From Metabacillus sp. KUDC1714 (lineage in GTDB: Bacteria; Bacillota; Bacilli; Bacillales; Bacillaceae), in assembly GCF_014217835.1 (NCBI RefSeq), contig NZ_CP055263.1, forward strand, positions 3,537,501 to 3,601,500: a stretch of DNA of 64,000 nucleotides, given 5' to 3'. Each line of letters opens with the position of its first letter. Position 1 is the stretch's first letter. A model generated the notes under the pieces. That model worked only from the letters and a program-made list of their open reading frames with translations. It was not told where the DNA came from and searched no databases. Positions 26,433 through 35,434 of this stretch are shown piece after piece. The position numbers and the translations under genes are program-made.

Positions 26433-27794
26433 CTAATAATATAGCCATTCTGTCCAGAGATATAAAGCAAGTAATGTAATGATTAAACCGATTGGGATAA
26501 CAAGGATTGTCACCTTAACATATTGTCCCCAGGAGATCTGAATCTTGTTTTTACGCAAAATAAACATCCAAATAAGTGTTGCTAATGTCCCCATTGGAGA
26601 GATAAGTGCTCCTATATCACTACCGATAATATTAGCTAAATAGGCAAGCTGTAAGGTGTGTGTATCTAAACCCATTTCAACAAACGATAACGTGCCGATC
26701 ATGACAGCAGGTAAGTTATTAAAAAGATTTGAAAGGACTGTTAGTAATACTCCTGAGATCATGATTGTGTTAAACCGATTTGTAATCATATATTCTTTTA
26801 ACGAATCAACAATTAATGTTGTTGCTCCAACGTTATGGAGACCATACACTAAAATGTACATACTAAACGCAAATAATAATACATGCCACGGTGTTTTTGT
26901 CAAAATATCCATACCACCGATTCCTTGCCTTTGCCAGCGGATATAGATTAGTAACAAAGCACCGACAATGGCTATTATCTCAAGTGGTACACCGAACGGA
27001 GTAAGGGCAAAAAATCCCCCTCTAATTAATACCACTACGATGATACAGATACGAAATGTTGACCAGTCAATGTCATGTAAGGGATTACCCTTGTCAGCTA
27101 ATGGATGTTCAAGAAGAATGTTATTTTGAGAGTGAATCCCAAAGGGAAGGTTAAACGAAGGGATTTTCTTCGGTATATCCTTTCTGTAATACAGATAAAG
27201 TAAAAGTGAGATTGCCACAATACCTATCATAGAGGGGACAAACATCATAGCAACATAGCTGTTTAAATCAAGACCAACAATTTTAAGGGCAATTAAATTT
27301 GCAATATTACTTACCGCAATGGGTGCACTTGATGCCGTTGCAATTAAAGCACCAGATAGTAGATACGGAATTTGTTGATGTGGCTTTAACCTTAAAAGTG
27401 TGACAATTCGTATAATAATGGGGGTTGTAATTAATATGCTGCCATCATTATTAAAAAATAAAGTGGTTAAATAACATAGTGTTAAGATGTAGACATATAG
27501 AATGATCCCTGAGCCACGGGATTTTTTTACTAGATTGTGAGCAACCCATTTGAAAAATCCAACACTTTCTAAAACAATTGACATGACAATTGTAGATATT
27601 ATAGTAATAGATGCTCCGCTAACAATATTAAAAATTTCTTTTACATCAGAAAGAGGAACAATCCCTACTAATAGGACGATAAAAGCACAAATCGAAGTTG
27701 GTACTGTTTCACTAATTCCTCGGGGTTTCCACACAATAAAAGAGACTGTTAATACAAAGAGCATCAACATAAACATAGCTTGAAAATCAAACAT
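26433..27794 (-). CDS. ArsB/NhaD-type anion transporter
   Basis: A 453-residue membrane protein with about 11-12 transmembrane helices of the ion transporter superfamily. Hallmarks are LTTLFFNNDGSILITTPIII, SSAPIAVSNIANLIAL and the second-half counterpart SNLFNNLPAVMIGTL with GSDIGALISPMGTLATLIW. These match ArsB-type arsenite permeases, including the N-D/N-L-P helix-break motifs. The ATG follows AGAGGAGCG and overlaps a 51-aa upstream gene by 8 bases. No arsR or arsC is visible, and the genes on both sides look spore-related, so an anion other than arsenite is possible. Confidence 0.8.
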   Translation of the reverse strand: MFDFQAMFMLMLFVLTVSFIVWKPRGISETVPTSICAFIVLLVGIVPLSDVKEIFNIVSGASITIISTIVMSIVLESVGFFKWVAHNLVKKSRGSGIILYVYILTLCYLTTLFFNNDGSILITTPIIIRIVTLLRLKPHQQIPYLLSGALIATASSAPIAVSNIANLIALKIVGLDLNSYVAMMFVPSMIGIVAISLLLYLYYRKDIPKKIPSFNLPFGIHSQNNILLEHPLADKGNPLHDIDWSTFRICIIVVVLIRGGFFALTPFGVPLEIIAIVGALLLIYIRWQRQGIGGMDILTKTPWHVLLFAFSMYILVYGLHNVGATTLIVDSLKEYMITNRFNTIMISGVLLTVLSNLFNNLPAVMIGTLSFVEMGLDTHTLQLAYLANIIGSDIGALISPMGTLATLIWMFILRKNKIQISWGQYVKVTILVIPIGLIITLLALYLWTEWLYY

Positions 27795-27942
27795 GTTGTT
27801 TCGCTCCTCTTGTTAAGGGAGAATCATTACCTTTTATATCTAATTTTTGATTTCTAACCATCGTTTCCTTTTCTTGTCTAGGTGGACATAAAATCGTGTA
27901 GAATAGAGAACCAGCTAGAATAAAAAAGAGTGTTATCAGCAT
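27787..27942 (-). CDS. 51-aa single-helix membrane protein overlapping the transporter gene
   Basis: On the reverse strand an ATG at 27942 follows AGAGGGTGATGAA and opens a 51-codon frame beginning MLITLFFILAGSLFYTILC, a single transmembrane or signal-anchor helix, then a short polar tail (PPRQEKETMVRNQK ...). Its stop codon overlaps the ATG of the ArsB-like gene by 8 bases, an arrangement typical of translational coupling. The protein could be a small accessory subunit of the transporter or merely a coupling leader. It resembles no family I can name. Confidence 0.55.
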   Translation of the reverse strand: MLITLFFILAGSLFYTILCPPRQEKETMVRNQKLDIKGNDSPLTRGAKQHV

Positions 27943-27972
27943 TTCATCACCCTCTTCCATTTCTTTTTAGAA

Positions 27973-28000
27973 AGCCGCACAGCTTATTATTTGTACGGCT
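27973..28000 (-). terminator. Stem-loop downstream of cotB
   Basis: On the reverse strand AGCCGTAC and GTGCGGCT pair with one mismatch around a 12-base loop, 55 bases after the cotB stop. The T tail is weak. Confidence 0.4.
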
Positions 28001-28054
28001 ATGAATAACAGTGATTTTCACAAATAACAAAAAAATGCATAATGATACGCTCTG

Positions 28055-29125
28055 CTAGTTACTAAGATTTTTTGCCTTTTTTAATGCTTCCTCAAGGTTT
28101 GCAGAGACTTGAGACATAAGCATATCGTAAATGGCCTTTTTCTTATTAGACTTTTCTTCGTTACTTTTACTAACGTCTGTGTTCATTTGAACAGATTGAC
28201 TATCGTCCGTTTGTTTCGCTTCTTTTTCACTATTTTTTGCAGAATTTTTGCTGCTCGATTTGTTAGAGCTTTTTTCTTTGTTAGATTGTTTTGATTCTTG
28301 TTTACTTGTTTGCTCAGTGTTATTATCTTTTTCTTGTTTTGTATCATTTTCTTGGTTCTTATCTTTTTCATTAGTGGATTCTTCGTTCTGATTATTTTGA
28401 TTGTCCTTGTTATCCTCGTTGTTCTCGTTATTTTCGCTTTCCTGTTGTTTCTTTTGATCATGTTTTGATCCATGGCTTATGTTACGAATGTGGTAATTCG
28501 TGATACGAAAAACTTTTTCATGATGAATGACTGTTACATAATCACTTGTTATATCAGCTAATACACCTTCAACACTTTCTGGTCCGCCACGGTTAATTGT
28601 TACCCAGCTGTGTTGGAATCCTTTTAACAAATCAGCAAAGACTTTTGCAGTTACTTTAGGTAAACTTAGGTTTGAATTTTCTTTTGATGGACCATTATCA
28701 ACACTAATACTCTTAATGTGATGGATTTGATAAAAGACAACACCATCTTTTTCTGTTTGTAATGTTAAAAAGTCATCGTATACATCTAATAACTTACCTT
28801 TTAGACTTTCAGGACCACCTCGATCAATTTGAACATTTTGGGACTTCAATTGACCTAGCATGTCTTTAAAAGACTCAGATTTAAGGACCTTAGGTTTCGT
28901 GTCCGCTTCTGTCGTAGATTGAAAGTTTGCTTTTGTATCTTCTACAACACTCTTTAGATGCATTGTTTGATAATAGACGACTTCGTTATTGTCAGTTAAA
29001 AGGGCAATAAAATCAGATTTTACCTGAAGTAATATACCTTCCCTTGATTCAGGTCCCCCTTTATATGTGCGAACTTTTCGACCTATTAATGATAATAAAT
29101 ATGACAAATTATTTTTATTACTCAT
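28055..29125 (-). CDS. cotB: Spore coat protein CotB
   Basis: A 356-residue outer-coat protein similar in layout to Bacillus subtilis CotB (380 residues). Three tandem repeats each hold a GGPES signature: RTYKGGPESREGILLQ (about 18-33), IDRGGPESLKGKLLD (about 100-115) and INRGGPESVEGVLAD (about 175-190), each ending in a YxxxHIK-type segment. After residue 220 comes a low-complexity tail rich in Asn, Glu, Lys, Gln and Ser; in B. subtilis CotB this tail is serine/lysine-rich and phosphorylated by CotH. Here it is richer in Asn and Gln. The ATG follows AGGGAGG. Mother-cell expression late in sporulation is expected from the family. Confidence 0.88.
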   Translation of the reverse strand: MSNKNNLSYLLSLIGRKVRTYKGGPESREGILLQVKSDFIALLTDNNEVVYYQTMHLKSVVEDTKANFQSTTEADTKPKVLKSESFKDMLGQLKSQNVQIDRGGPESLKGKLLDVYDDFLTLQTEKDGVVFYQIHHIKSISVDNGPSKENSNLSLPKVTAKVFADLLKGFQHSWVTINRGGPESVEGVLADITSDYVTVIHHEKVFRITNYHIRNISHGSKHDQKKQQESENNENNEDNKDNQNNQNEESTNEKDKNQENDTKQEKDNNTEQTSKQESKQSNKEKSSNKSSSKNSAKNSEKEAKQTDDSQSVQMNTDVSKSNEEKSNKKKAIYDMLMSQVSANLEEALKKAKNLSN

Positions 29126-29371
29126 AGATTTTTCCTCCCTATCATTTTCACTATAATTATGTTTGTAATGTAAGTATATGTGGTGGGGGTCTCTTTGGTA
29201 TTAAACTAGTACCCTATTCCGCAAAAATCCATTAACGACTCAAGGACATTTAACCTATTCTTCATCATATGGTTAAAAATTCAGGCAATCAGTCTAATTA
29301 TCATTTTTTGTGCTATATGTGGATAGCAAGTATGGATAAGTTCTCATAATTTAATAAGAAAAGAGAATCAA

Positions 29372-30265
29372 ATGGAGGTGATAGCTACGTTAGAGGAACA
29401 TGCATTAAAAGAATACAAGTGGGAAGATGAAGAACTCTGGATCTCAAATTATGTGGCCAGGGCAAGAATTAAAACAGACTATAAAGTAAACTCATTACTG
29501 CATCATGAAGTATCTCCATTCCAAGAAATTAGCATTGTCGATACGAAGGGCTTTGGGAGAATGCTAGTTTTAGATGGAGTTCCACAAGTTTCATCTAAGG
29601 AAGGCTTTATCTATAATGAAATGATTAGCCATATCCCAATCATTACTCACCCCGATCCGAAAGTTGTTGGGATGATAGGAGGAGGGGACTGTGGTCCTGC
29701 TCGTGAGGCAATGAAGTATTCAGGAATTGAAAAGATCAGTGTAGTTGAAATTGATCAGCAAGTGACAGATGTATGTAGAACTTGGTTAACGCCATCCTCC
29801 CATTATGATAGTGATAAGCGCTTCAGTATGATCCATAAGGATGGAGTGGATTGGATACAAGAAAACAAAGGTAACTATGATGTATTAATGATTGATCGTT
29901 CAGATCCAGTTGGTCCAGCAGCAAAATTGTTTAACCAAGGATTTTACAAGGATGTATTTGAGTGCCTTACTGATGAAGGTGTTGCAGTATTTCAGTCTGG
30001 ATCTCCTTTTTATAACACCTCGACTCTACGAAAAACGTACCATTCATTATGTGAACTATTTCCAATCGTTAGGACCTATTTGGTGACAATTCCCCTCTTC
30101 CCATGTGGATTGTGGAGCTTTACAATTGCATCAAAAAAATTCGATCCTTTAGATGCCGATTTATCTAGACTAAAAGCTGAGGACACAAAATATATTAACT
30201 CTGAGATTGTTTATGCTTCATTCGTTTTACCTAATTATGTGAAGGAGATATTAGAATCGAATTAG
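29372..30265 (+). CDS. Spermidine synthase-like protein (SpeE family)
   Basis: A 297-residue class I methyltransferase-fold protein of the polyamine synthase family. Visible are the N-terminal beta domain (ISIVDTKGFGRMLVLDG), the dcSAM loop MIGGGDCGPAREAMKYSG, VVEIDQQVTDVC, the catalytic-loop region MIDRSDPVGPA, and CGLWSFTIASKKFDP. Classical SpeE has GGGDGG; here the second glycine pair is broken by Cys (GGGDCG). The start is uncertain: ATG 29372 has only a weak site, while the strong GGAGGTGAT (29374-29382) lies within the first codons. It could be a true spermidine synthase or a paralogue with another amine acceptor. It is followed by a terminator. Confidence 0.75.
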   Translation: MEVIATLEEHALKEYKWEDEELWISNYVARARIKTDYKVNSLLHHEVSPFQEISIVDTKGFGRMLVLDGVPQVSSKEGFIYNEMISHIPIITHPDPKVVGMIGGGDCGPAREAMKYSGIEKISVVEIDQQVTDVCRTWLTPSSHYDSDKRFSMIHKDGVDWIQENKGNYDVLMIDRSDPVGPAAKLFNQGFYKDVFECLTDEGVAVFQSGSPFYNTSTLRKTYHSLCELFPIVRTYLVTIPLFPCGLWSFTIASKKFDPLDADLSRLKAEDTKYINSEIVYASFVLPNYVKEILESN

Positions 30266-30308
30266 GGGGATTCTATGATTTAAGATGGAATCCTAAAAAA
30301 GAAGTTAG

Positions 30309-30334
30309 GTAGCCATTAGGCTACTTATTTTTTT
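30309..30334 (+). terminator. Rho-independent terminator of the speE-like gene
   Basis: GTAGCC (30309-30314) pairs with GGCTAC (30319-30324), followed by TTATTTTTTT. A second short inverted repeat GGATTC/GAATCC precedes it. Confidence 0.7.
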
Positions 30335-30360
30335 ACTTTTTTAATCCATATCCCCAGTCC

Positions 30361-31038
30361 TTACTTACTCACACATGTAGTCTGGAAGTCGATTATTATT
30401 TCTGAAAAGATATCGATTAATTGAGGTCGGTACTCTTTCCGCATTGTTCGGGATAGTTCAATTTGAAAGGTGTGAAAGTGGGAACCAAACCCTTGATAAC
30501 GATTTCCATCTCCAAGTCTATGATAGGTAATAGACTCATTCCCAACAAATTTTTGATCAAAGATAAGGTTGATGTTAGGTAACAATTGTTTTGCTTTTTT
30601 CGTAAGTGTTTCTTCAAACCAATTTTTTATTTCTACCGAACAGGAGCGCCCGCGAACAGTTCCAATTTCCACACCGTATGGACCATAATGGTCATCCTTC
30701 ATCCCATGAAATGATACATGTAGGAATGGATGTGTGAGATGTTGTTGATCATAATCGACAATGTTCAGAAATTCCAAAATATCTTTTAGGGCATGCCTAT
30801 ATTCTTTTATGGCTAAATCATTATCACCATTTGGACTCCGATTCAAATCTGCTAGCTTTCTCGAAACGGTACTAATAATGCCTGGACACCCTGTTCTTTC
30901 CATAATGCCTTCAACAATGTTGTCGGTAAATACATCTGCAGCTGGTGGTGTGGCATGTAAGGCATCGGAAAGACAACAGATATACCCATTCCCTTTATTG
31001 TATTTTACATAGTTTTGTTGAATGTATTTCAATGGCAT
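30361..31038 (-). CDS. N-formylglutamate amidohydrolase-like protein
   Basis: A 225-residue protein resembling the N-formylglutamate amidohydrolase (FGase) family, which are zinc-type amidases. Supporting segments are PGIISTVSRKLADLNRSPNG near the N-terminus (usual DxNRxP-like pattern), HVSFHGMKDDHYGPYGVEIG with a candidate metal histidine and acid, and FHTFQIELSRTMR near the end, where the family has an E-[IL] pair. The ATG at 31038 follows GTAAGGAGC. Its substrate is unlikely to be formylglutamate given the context. Divergent from the phosphonate/amidoligase operon, so a functional link to amide chemistry there is possible but unproven. Confidence 0.65.
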   Translation of the reverse strand: MPLKYIQQNYVKYNKGNGYICCLSDALHATPPAADVFTDNIVEGIMERTGCPGIISTVSRKLADLNRSPNGDNDLAIKEYRHALKDILEFLNIVDYDQQHLTHPFLHVSFHGMKDDHYGPYGVEIGTVRGRSCSVEIKNWFEETLTKKAKQLLPNINLIFDQKFVGNESITYHRLGDGNRYQGFGSHFHTFQIELSRTMRKEYRPQLIDIFSEIIIDFQTTCVSK

Positions 31039-31223
31039 GATGAATGCTCCTTACGTATTAATGTCTATATTCCACCTATACTAACAAATGCAAAAATGTT
31101 GAATAATGTGAACTATAACAAACGATTTTAAAGTAAATATTGTTGCCATGCTAATAGTGTGAGCATTTAGCTTAAAAGGGCGATAGCTCTAGGGTAAACA
31201 TACTGGAAAATTATTAAGAGTGT

Positions 31224-31232
31224 CATAGTATA
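31224..31232 (+). promoter_or_regulatory. CATAGTATA, possible sigma-K-type -10 upstream of the phosphonate operon
   Basis: CATAGTATA fits the sigma-K -10 pattern CATANNNTA and lies about 130 bases before the first gene. No correctly spaced -35 (AC) is evident, so this is weak evidence for sporulation control. The rest of the 322-base spacer from 31039 holds no gene. Confidence 0.25.
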
Positions 31233-31360
31233 TAAAAACTACTTTTGTCTAGTATGAGCGGAAACAAATTTCTTTCTTTAAACAGAGTGTAAAGGTCTGT
31301 AAAGCGTACTGGAACGATAATAGAAGTTTCCTAGATTTTTTAGTATTGGAGGTTTTTTGT

Positions 31361-33976
31361 GTGGATTTGATGAAGGAGAGATTCTGGATCGAATCTGATA
31401 AGGAATTATTGCTACAAATCCTAAATTTAAACAATGTTCCATCCATTGAATTAGTAGATCCAAAAACGTGTATGTATCCGATCATTGGTCGAAAGTATGG
31501 AAAACATGGTGGGAAAGATGTTTCAATGATTCATACAAAGGAACAAGCGATAGATGAAGGCTATGACTTTTATACGAAATTATATCCCATTGAAACAGAA
31601 TACTGCTTGGAAGTTGAAGGTCTTTTCATAAAAGGGGTGGAACTCGCTTTTGTCCAACAGGCGATCTTCAATGAAATTCCAATTCGAACCGCATCATTTG
31701 GATGGGAGTGGAGAGAGGTTGACGAAAGCTCAATCCCAATTGAATGGAAGATAATGGCGATTCGGGCACTCTATGTGACAGGACTAACACATGGCTTTGT
31801 AAAGATAGGTGTTCTACCAAATGAATCAGTCGTAGTCTTAGATATTAATCCCTCAAATAAGACGTTTTTAGAGGATATTGTTGAACCAAAGCTCCCCTTT
31901 TCAATTGGAGCGGACATTGAATTTATGCTGAGTTGTGATCATGAGTTATTACCTGCATCAACCTTCTTTCCAGTAGATGGGGATGTTGGCTGTGATGAAA
32001 GACAGATCGAAAAAGATAGTGGGGAATATGCATTAGTAGAAATAAGACCAGAGAAGGGAGAGTCCCCGCAGGAGTTATACATTCATGTTAAAGATCTTGT
32101 AGAAAAAGCATCTCAAATGGCCCCCTATGAAAATATTGAATTTCTTGCAGGAAGTATGCCTTTTAGAGGTTATCAATGTGGGGGACATCTCCATTTTGGT
32201 ATTCCAGCATCATTATCATTATTACGAGCGCTTGATCACTATCTTGCTGTACCATTCGCGTTGATAGAGGAACCAAGGACAGCAAAACTAAGAAGAAGAA
32301 CGAATCACGGAGGATTAGGTCGGTTCCGTAAAAAAACATATGGATTTGAATATATATCCTTAAGTTCTTGGCTTGTGGATCCTAAGCTTACGAAATCAAT
32401 TCTATGTCTTGCTTACTTAGTAGCTGCCCATCATCATGAGCTGCAAAGTGAGTTCTTATTCCACCAGACAATACAACGAGCGTATTACCATGCTAACCTC
32501 CCTATACTCAAAACACTTTGGCCAGACATAAAAACAACACTTATGAACACATCAAGTTATTCAAAATTTGAAAGTGAATTAGTCTACCTTTTTGAGATTA
32601 TTGAAAACGGAAAGTGCGTTCATGAGGCATCTGACATGCGTCAAAACTGGGAGTTGACAATTCCGAATCAAACATATGATACCGGTCTTATTATACAAAT
32701 TCCGAAAAAAATCAGGCAAAAGTATAACCTGAAAGAAGGAGATTCAACCTTTGTTTGCGCAGGGAAAAATATGTCGCCGGCAACCATTCATGCGTATCCT
32801 TTTTCATTCCGCAATTCAAATATGATTCAGCTTTCAAAATCATTGCGCGCAAAATTAACTCTTCCAAAAGACTGGAATCCTAAACTAGTATCTGCTGGTG
32901 GCGTCATTACACTGGGGCCAATTATTGGGATATTAGCTGCACGACCTTTTGATCGGCAAACCACGTACTTTCATCATTTATTTAGACTTGCCAAAGAAAA
33001 GCAAATGTTTGTTTATGTATTCGAACCTAAGGATATCAATTGGGATCAACAGGTTATTAAAGGAACAACACTTGATGGTGAAGGGATTTTTCCTTTCCCC
33101 GCAGTAATTTATGATCGATTTTTATTTCGTGGAAAAACAAATATTACCTATGATATCGATGAAATTAGAGTGAAGCTGCAAACACTTTATAAAATCCCGT
33201 TTCTTAACCCACCAGCATTATTTCAACTGACAGGTAACAAGTGGGAAACACATCAACTTTTATTGGATAAACATGAAGAATATTTACCAGAGACACGTCT
33301 AATTGAACATTTAACAGATTTAACAGAGATGCTTGATCGCTATGGGGAAGTGTATATAAAACCGGTGTTAGGTGGCTCGATGAGTAAAGGAGTCATTCGG
33401 ATTATTAGGCGCCCAACTGAAATCTTGATGTTTCATTTGAATACGAAAACACTGCAACAATTTAGTCGGGAAGATGAGTTATTTGAAGTTATATCTCCAC
33501 TTATTGAACGAACTCCACATCTAATACAGGAAGGAATTCGTCGGAAAAAGTACAATGGTAAAAATTTGGAGATTCGTGTGTATATGCAAAAAAATGAAAA
33601 GCATACTTGGTTTCGAACAGGGATGGTTACCCGACTCACGAGTGAAGAAGTGATGACAGAGGATTTAGAGGTGAACTTGCGGTTAAGCAAAGTGATGAAT
33701 AACTTGTATCTAGATCCAACTGAACGGCGATATATGACAAATCAATTAGGTAAGGTGTCCAAAAAGATTGTCGCAACTGTGGAACAGGAAATTGGAAGCT
33801 TTGGAGAGCTGGCAGTAGATTTATGTATTGATCAATATGATTCAATTAAGCTCCTTGAAATCAACGCAAAGCCAGACAACTTATTCTCACAAATTAGAGC
33901 TTATAAACTGCGCTCTCTTGCTGGCATTCGTTTGCTTAATTATGCAGCTTCACTTGCTGGCTACAGGGATCAATAA
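31361..33976 (+). CDS. Amidoligase fusion: GS-like COOH-NH2 ligase plus YheC/YheD ATP-grasp
   Basis: An 871-residue fusion with two unrelated ATP-dependent ligase modules. Residues about 180-430 match the phage phiEco32-like COOH-NH2 ligase type 2 (glutamine-synthetase fold): GADIEFML (183-190), GEYALVEIRPEKG (221-233) and CGGHLHFG (273-280). Residues about 445-871 match the YheC/YheD spore-coat-associated ATP-grasp family: YIKPVLGGSMSKGVIRI, EIRVYMQKN and LLEINAKPDNLFSQIRAYK with the metal-binding Glu-Asn pair. The first 180 residues are unassigned. GTG 31361 is chosen eight bases after GGAGG; TTG 31346 overlaps that site. It heads an operon with a Mur-ligase-like and phosphonate genes, implying formation of two amide bonds on a phosphonate-containing or surface substrate (inference). 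Confidence 0.8.
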   Translation: MDLMKERFWIESDKELLLQILNLNNVPSIELVDPKTCMYPIIGRKYGKHGGKDVSMIHTKEQAIDEGYDFYTKLYPIETEYCLEVEGLFIKGVELAFVQQAIFNEIPIRTASFGWEWREVDESSIPIEWKIMAIRALYVTGLTHGFVKIGVLPNESVVVLDINPSNKTFLEDIVEPKLPFSIGADIEFMLSCDHELLPASTFFPVDGDVGCDERQIEKDSGEYALVEIRPEKGESPQELYIHVKDLVEKASQMAPYENIEFLAGSMPFRGYQCGGHLHFGIPASLSLLRALDHYLAVPFALIEEPRTAKLRRRTNHGGLGRFRKKTYGFEYISLSSWLVDPKLTKSILCLAYLVAAHHHELQSEFLFHQTIQRAYYHANLPILKTLWPDIKTTLMNTSSYSKFESELVYLFEIIENGKCVHEASDMRQNWELTIPNQTYDTGLIIQIPKKIRQKYNLKEGDSTFVCAGKNMSPATIHAYPFSFRNSNMIQLSKSLRAKLTLPKDWNPKLVSAGGVITLGPIIGILAARPFDRQTTYFHHLFRLAKEKQMFVYVFEPKDINWDQQVIKGTTLDGEGIFPFPAVIYDRFLFRGKTNITYDIDEIRVKLQTLYKIPFLNPPALFQLTGNKWETHQLLLDKHEEYLPETRLIEHLTDLTEMLDRYGEVYIKPVLGGSMSKGVIRIIRRPTEILMFHLNTKTLQQFSREDELFEVISPLIERTPHLIQEGIRRKKYNGKNLEIRVYMQKNEKHTWFRTGMVTRLTSEEVMTEDLEVNLRLSKVMNNLYLDPTERRYMTNQLGKVSKKIVATVEQEIGSFGELAVDLCIDQYDSIKLLEINAKPDNLFSQIRAYKLRSLAGIRLLNYAASLAGYRDQ

Positions 33977-34001
33977 AATTTAAAGTGAGGAGTGATCTAC
34001 G

Positions 34002-35414
34002 GTGATTCATCTACCTTTAAGTACGATTCTTTTACAAATCGGTGGTGTTGAGTTCCTACAGGGGTATGGGAATCCAGTGATCCACTATGTCATGAATGTG
34101 TCAAAAAGGGAAATTGATGACAACACATTGGTATTTCATATGGATCATGAAAAAATAAACGGTAAGTATTGGAAGAATAACGAATCAATCGTTATTGTAA
34201 CAGATCGACCAGATTTATGCACCGACCTTGGTGATTCCATTTTTTTAATTAAGACGGAAGATTTAGATGAAGCCTATTGGAAATTTGTCACCTATTATCG
34301 CGGGCTTTTTGATATCCCTGTCATTGGTGTAACAGGTACATGTGGGAAAACTACAACAAAAGAAATGATTCGGCAAATTCTAAAATATGATTTTAACGTA
34401 AAAGCAACATGGATGAGTATGAATTCTATGTCTGTTAATCTCCGTTATTTAATGAAATTAGAAAAAGAAACAGAGATTGCAGTTTATGAAATGCCTGTCG
34501 CATATCCAGGTTATTTAAAGGTAGCCTGTACGTATTTTCAACCACAAATTAGAATTTTACTAAATATTGGTGTGCATCATCTTGCTGACTGTGAAACACC
34601 TGAAGAATATATGAAGGCAAAGGCAGAAATTGTTGATGGTTTAGATCCTGAACATGGAGTACTCATCTTAAATGCTGATGATGAAAATATCAAGAGAGTA
34701 GTGAATGTTAACCACTTAAAAAGAGTAGTTTATTTTGGAAAGAGTGAGCATTCTGACTTTCGAGCAACAAATATTCAATATGCTAACGATGGCATGATAT
34801 TTACATTAGCATACCTAGACGATGAGTATGATGTCTTCGTACCAGGATATGGAGAGCACAATATTTATAATGCTCTAGCATCGATTGCAGCTGTTTCATA
34901 TGCTGGTGTTACGATTGAACGGGCAATTGAATTGTTGGCAAGCTTTGAACAGGTAAAAGAGCATTTAGAATTTAAAGCTGGAAAAGGTGGCTGTACAGTG
35001 ATTGACGATACGTGGAACTCTGCACCTCTCTCAATGGCAACAGGGCTGCAAGTGTTAAGTGATGTATCGAAAGACAAGAAGTCAATTGCCCTTTTAGGCT
35101 ATATGCCACAGCTTGGTAAAGGACCATATGCAGTTGAACAGTATGAAGAAATGGGAAGAAAAGCCGTAGAAGCTAATATTGACATGCTTGTCGTGGTAGG
35201 GGAGAAAGCGAAGTATATAGGCCTTGGAGCAATTAAGCATGGGATGGATCCAAACAAGATTCACTACTGTGAAACAGGTTACGAGGTGTTTGACCTTATA
35301 GAGCCATATTTATCAGTCGACACAAATATTCTTTTAAAAATTACTTATCGGGTGATGAAGCGAGAAAGCTTTAAAAAACTTAGAAAAAACCTCATTCAAC
35401 ATGATGATGAGTAA
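34002..35414 (+). CDS. Mur-ligase-family protein (MurF-like)
   Basis: A 470-residue ATP-dependent ligase. The P-loop [13 protein letters not shown] (109-121) opens the central Mur domain. [40 protein letters not shown] and the carbamylated-lysine region [20 protein letters not shown] with NADDEN follow. The C-terminal domain has [20 protein letters not shown] and LGYMPQLG, as MurF has DDxYNAxP and LGDMxELG. The N-terminal about 100 residues do not look like the MurF substrate domain, so a different acceptor is expected. GTG 34002 follows GTGAGGAGTG. Position between the amidoligase fusion and PEP mutase suggests ligation of an amino acid or amine in the same product pathway. Confidence 0.8.
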   Translation: MIHLPLSTILLQIGGVEFLQGYGNPVIHYVMNVSKREIDDNTLVFHMDHEKINGKYWKNNESIVIVTDRPDLCTDLGDSIFLIKTEDLDEAYWKFVTYYRGLFDIPVIGVTGTCGKTTTKEMIRQILKYDFNVKATWMSMNSMSVNLRYLMKLEKETEIAVYEMPVAYPGYLKVACTYFQPQIRILLNIGVHHLADCETPEEYMKAKAEIVDGLDPEHGVLILNADDENIKRVVNVNHLKRVVYFGKSEHSDFRATNIQYANDGMIFTLAYLDDEYDVFVPGYGEHNIYNALASIAAVSYAGVTIERAIELLASFEQVKEHLEFKAGKGGCTVIDDTWNSAPLSMATGLQVLSDVSKDKKSIALLGYMPQLGKGPYAVEQYEEMGRKAVEANIDMLVVVGEKAKYIGLGAIKHGMDPNKIHYCETGYEVFDLIEPYLSVDTNILLKITYRVMKRESFKKLRKNLIQHDDE

Positions 35415-35434
35415 AAGGGCAAGGGAGAATGGCG

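Noticed and set aside
28183..28473. Reverse-strand ORF of 96 codons, Lys/Thr/Asn-rich
   Set aside because: Shadow frame of the low-complexity tail of cotB.
31249..31485. Reverse-strand ORFs opposite the start of the amidoligase fusion
   Set aside because: Shadows of the coding strand with no initiation signals and no protein-like pattern.
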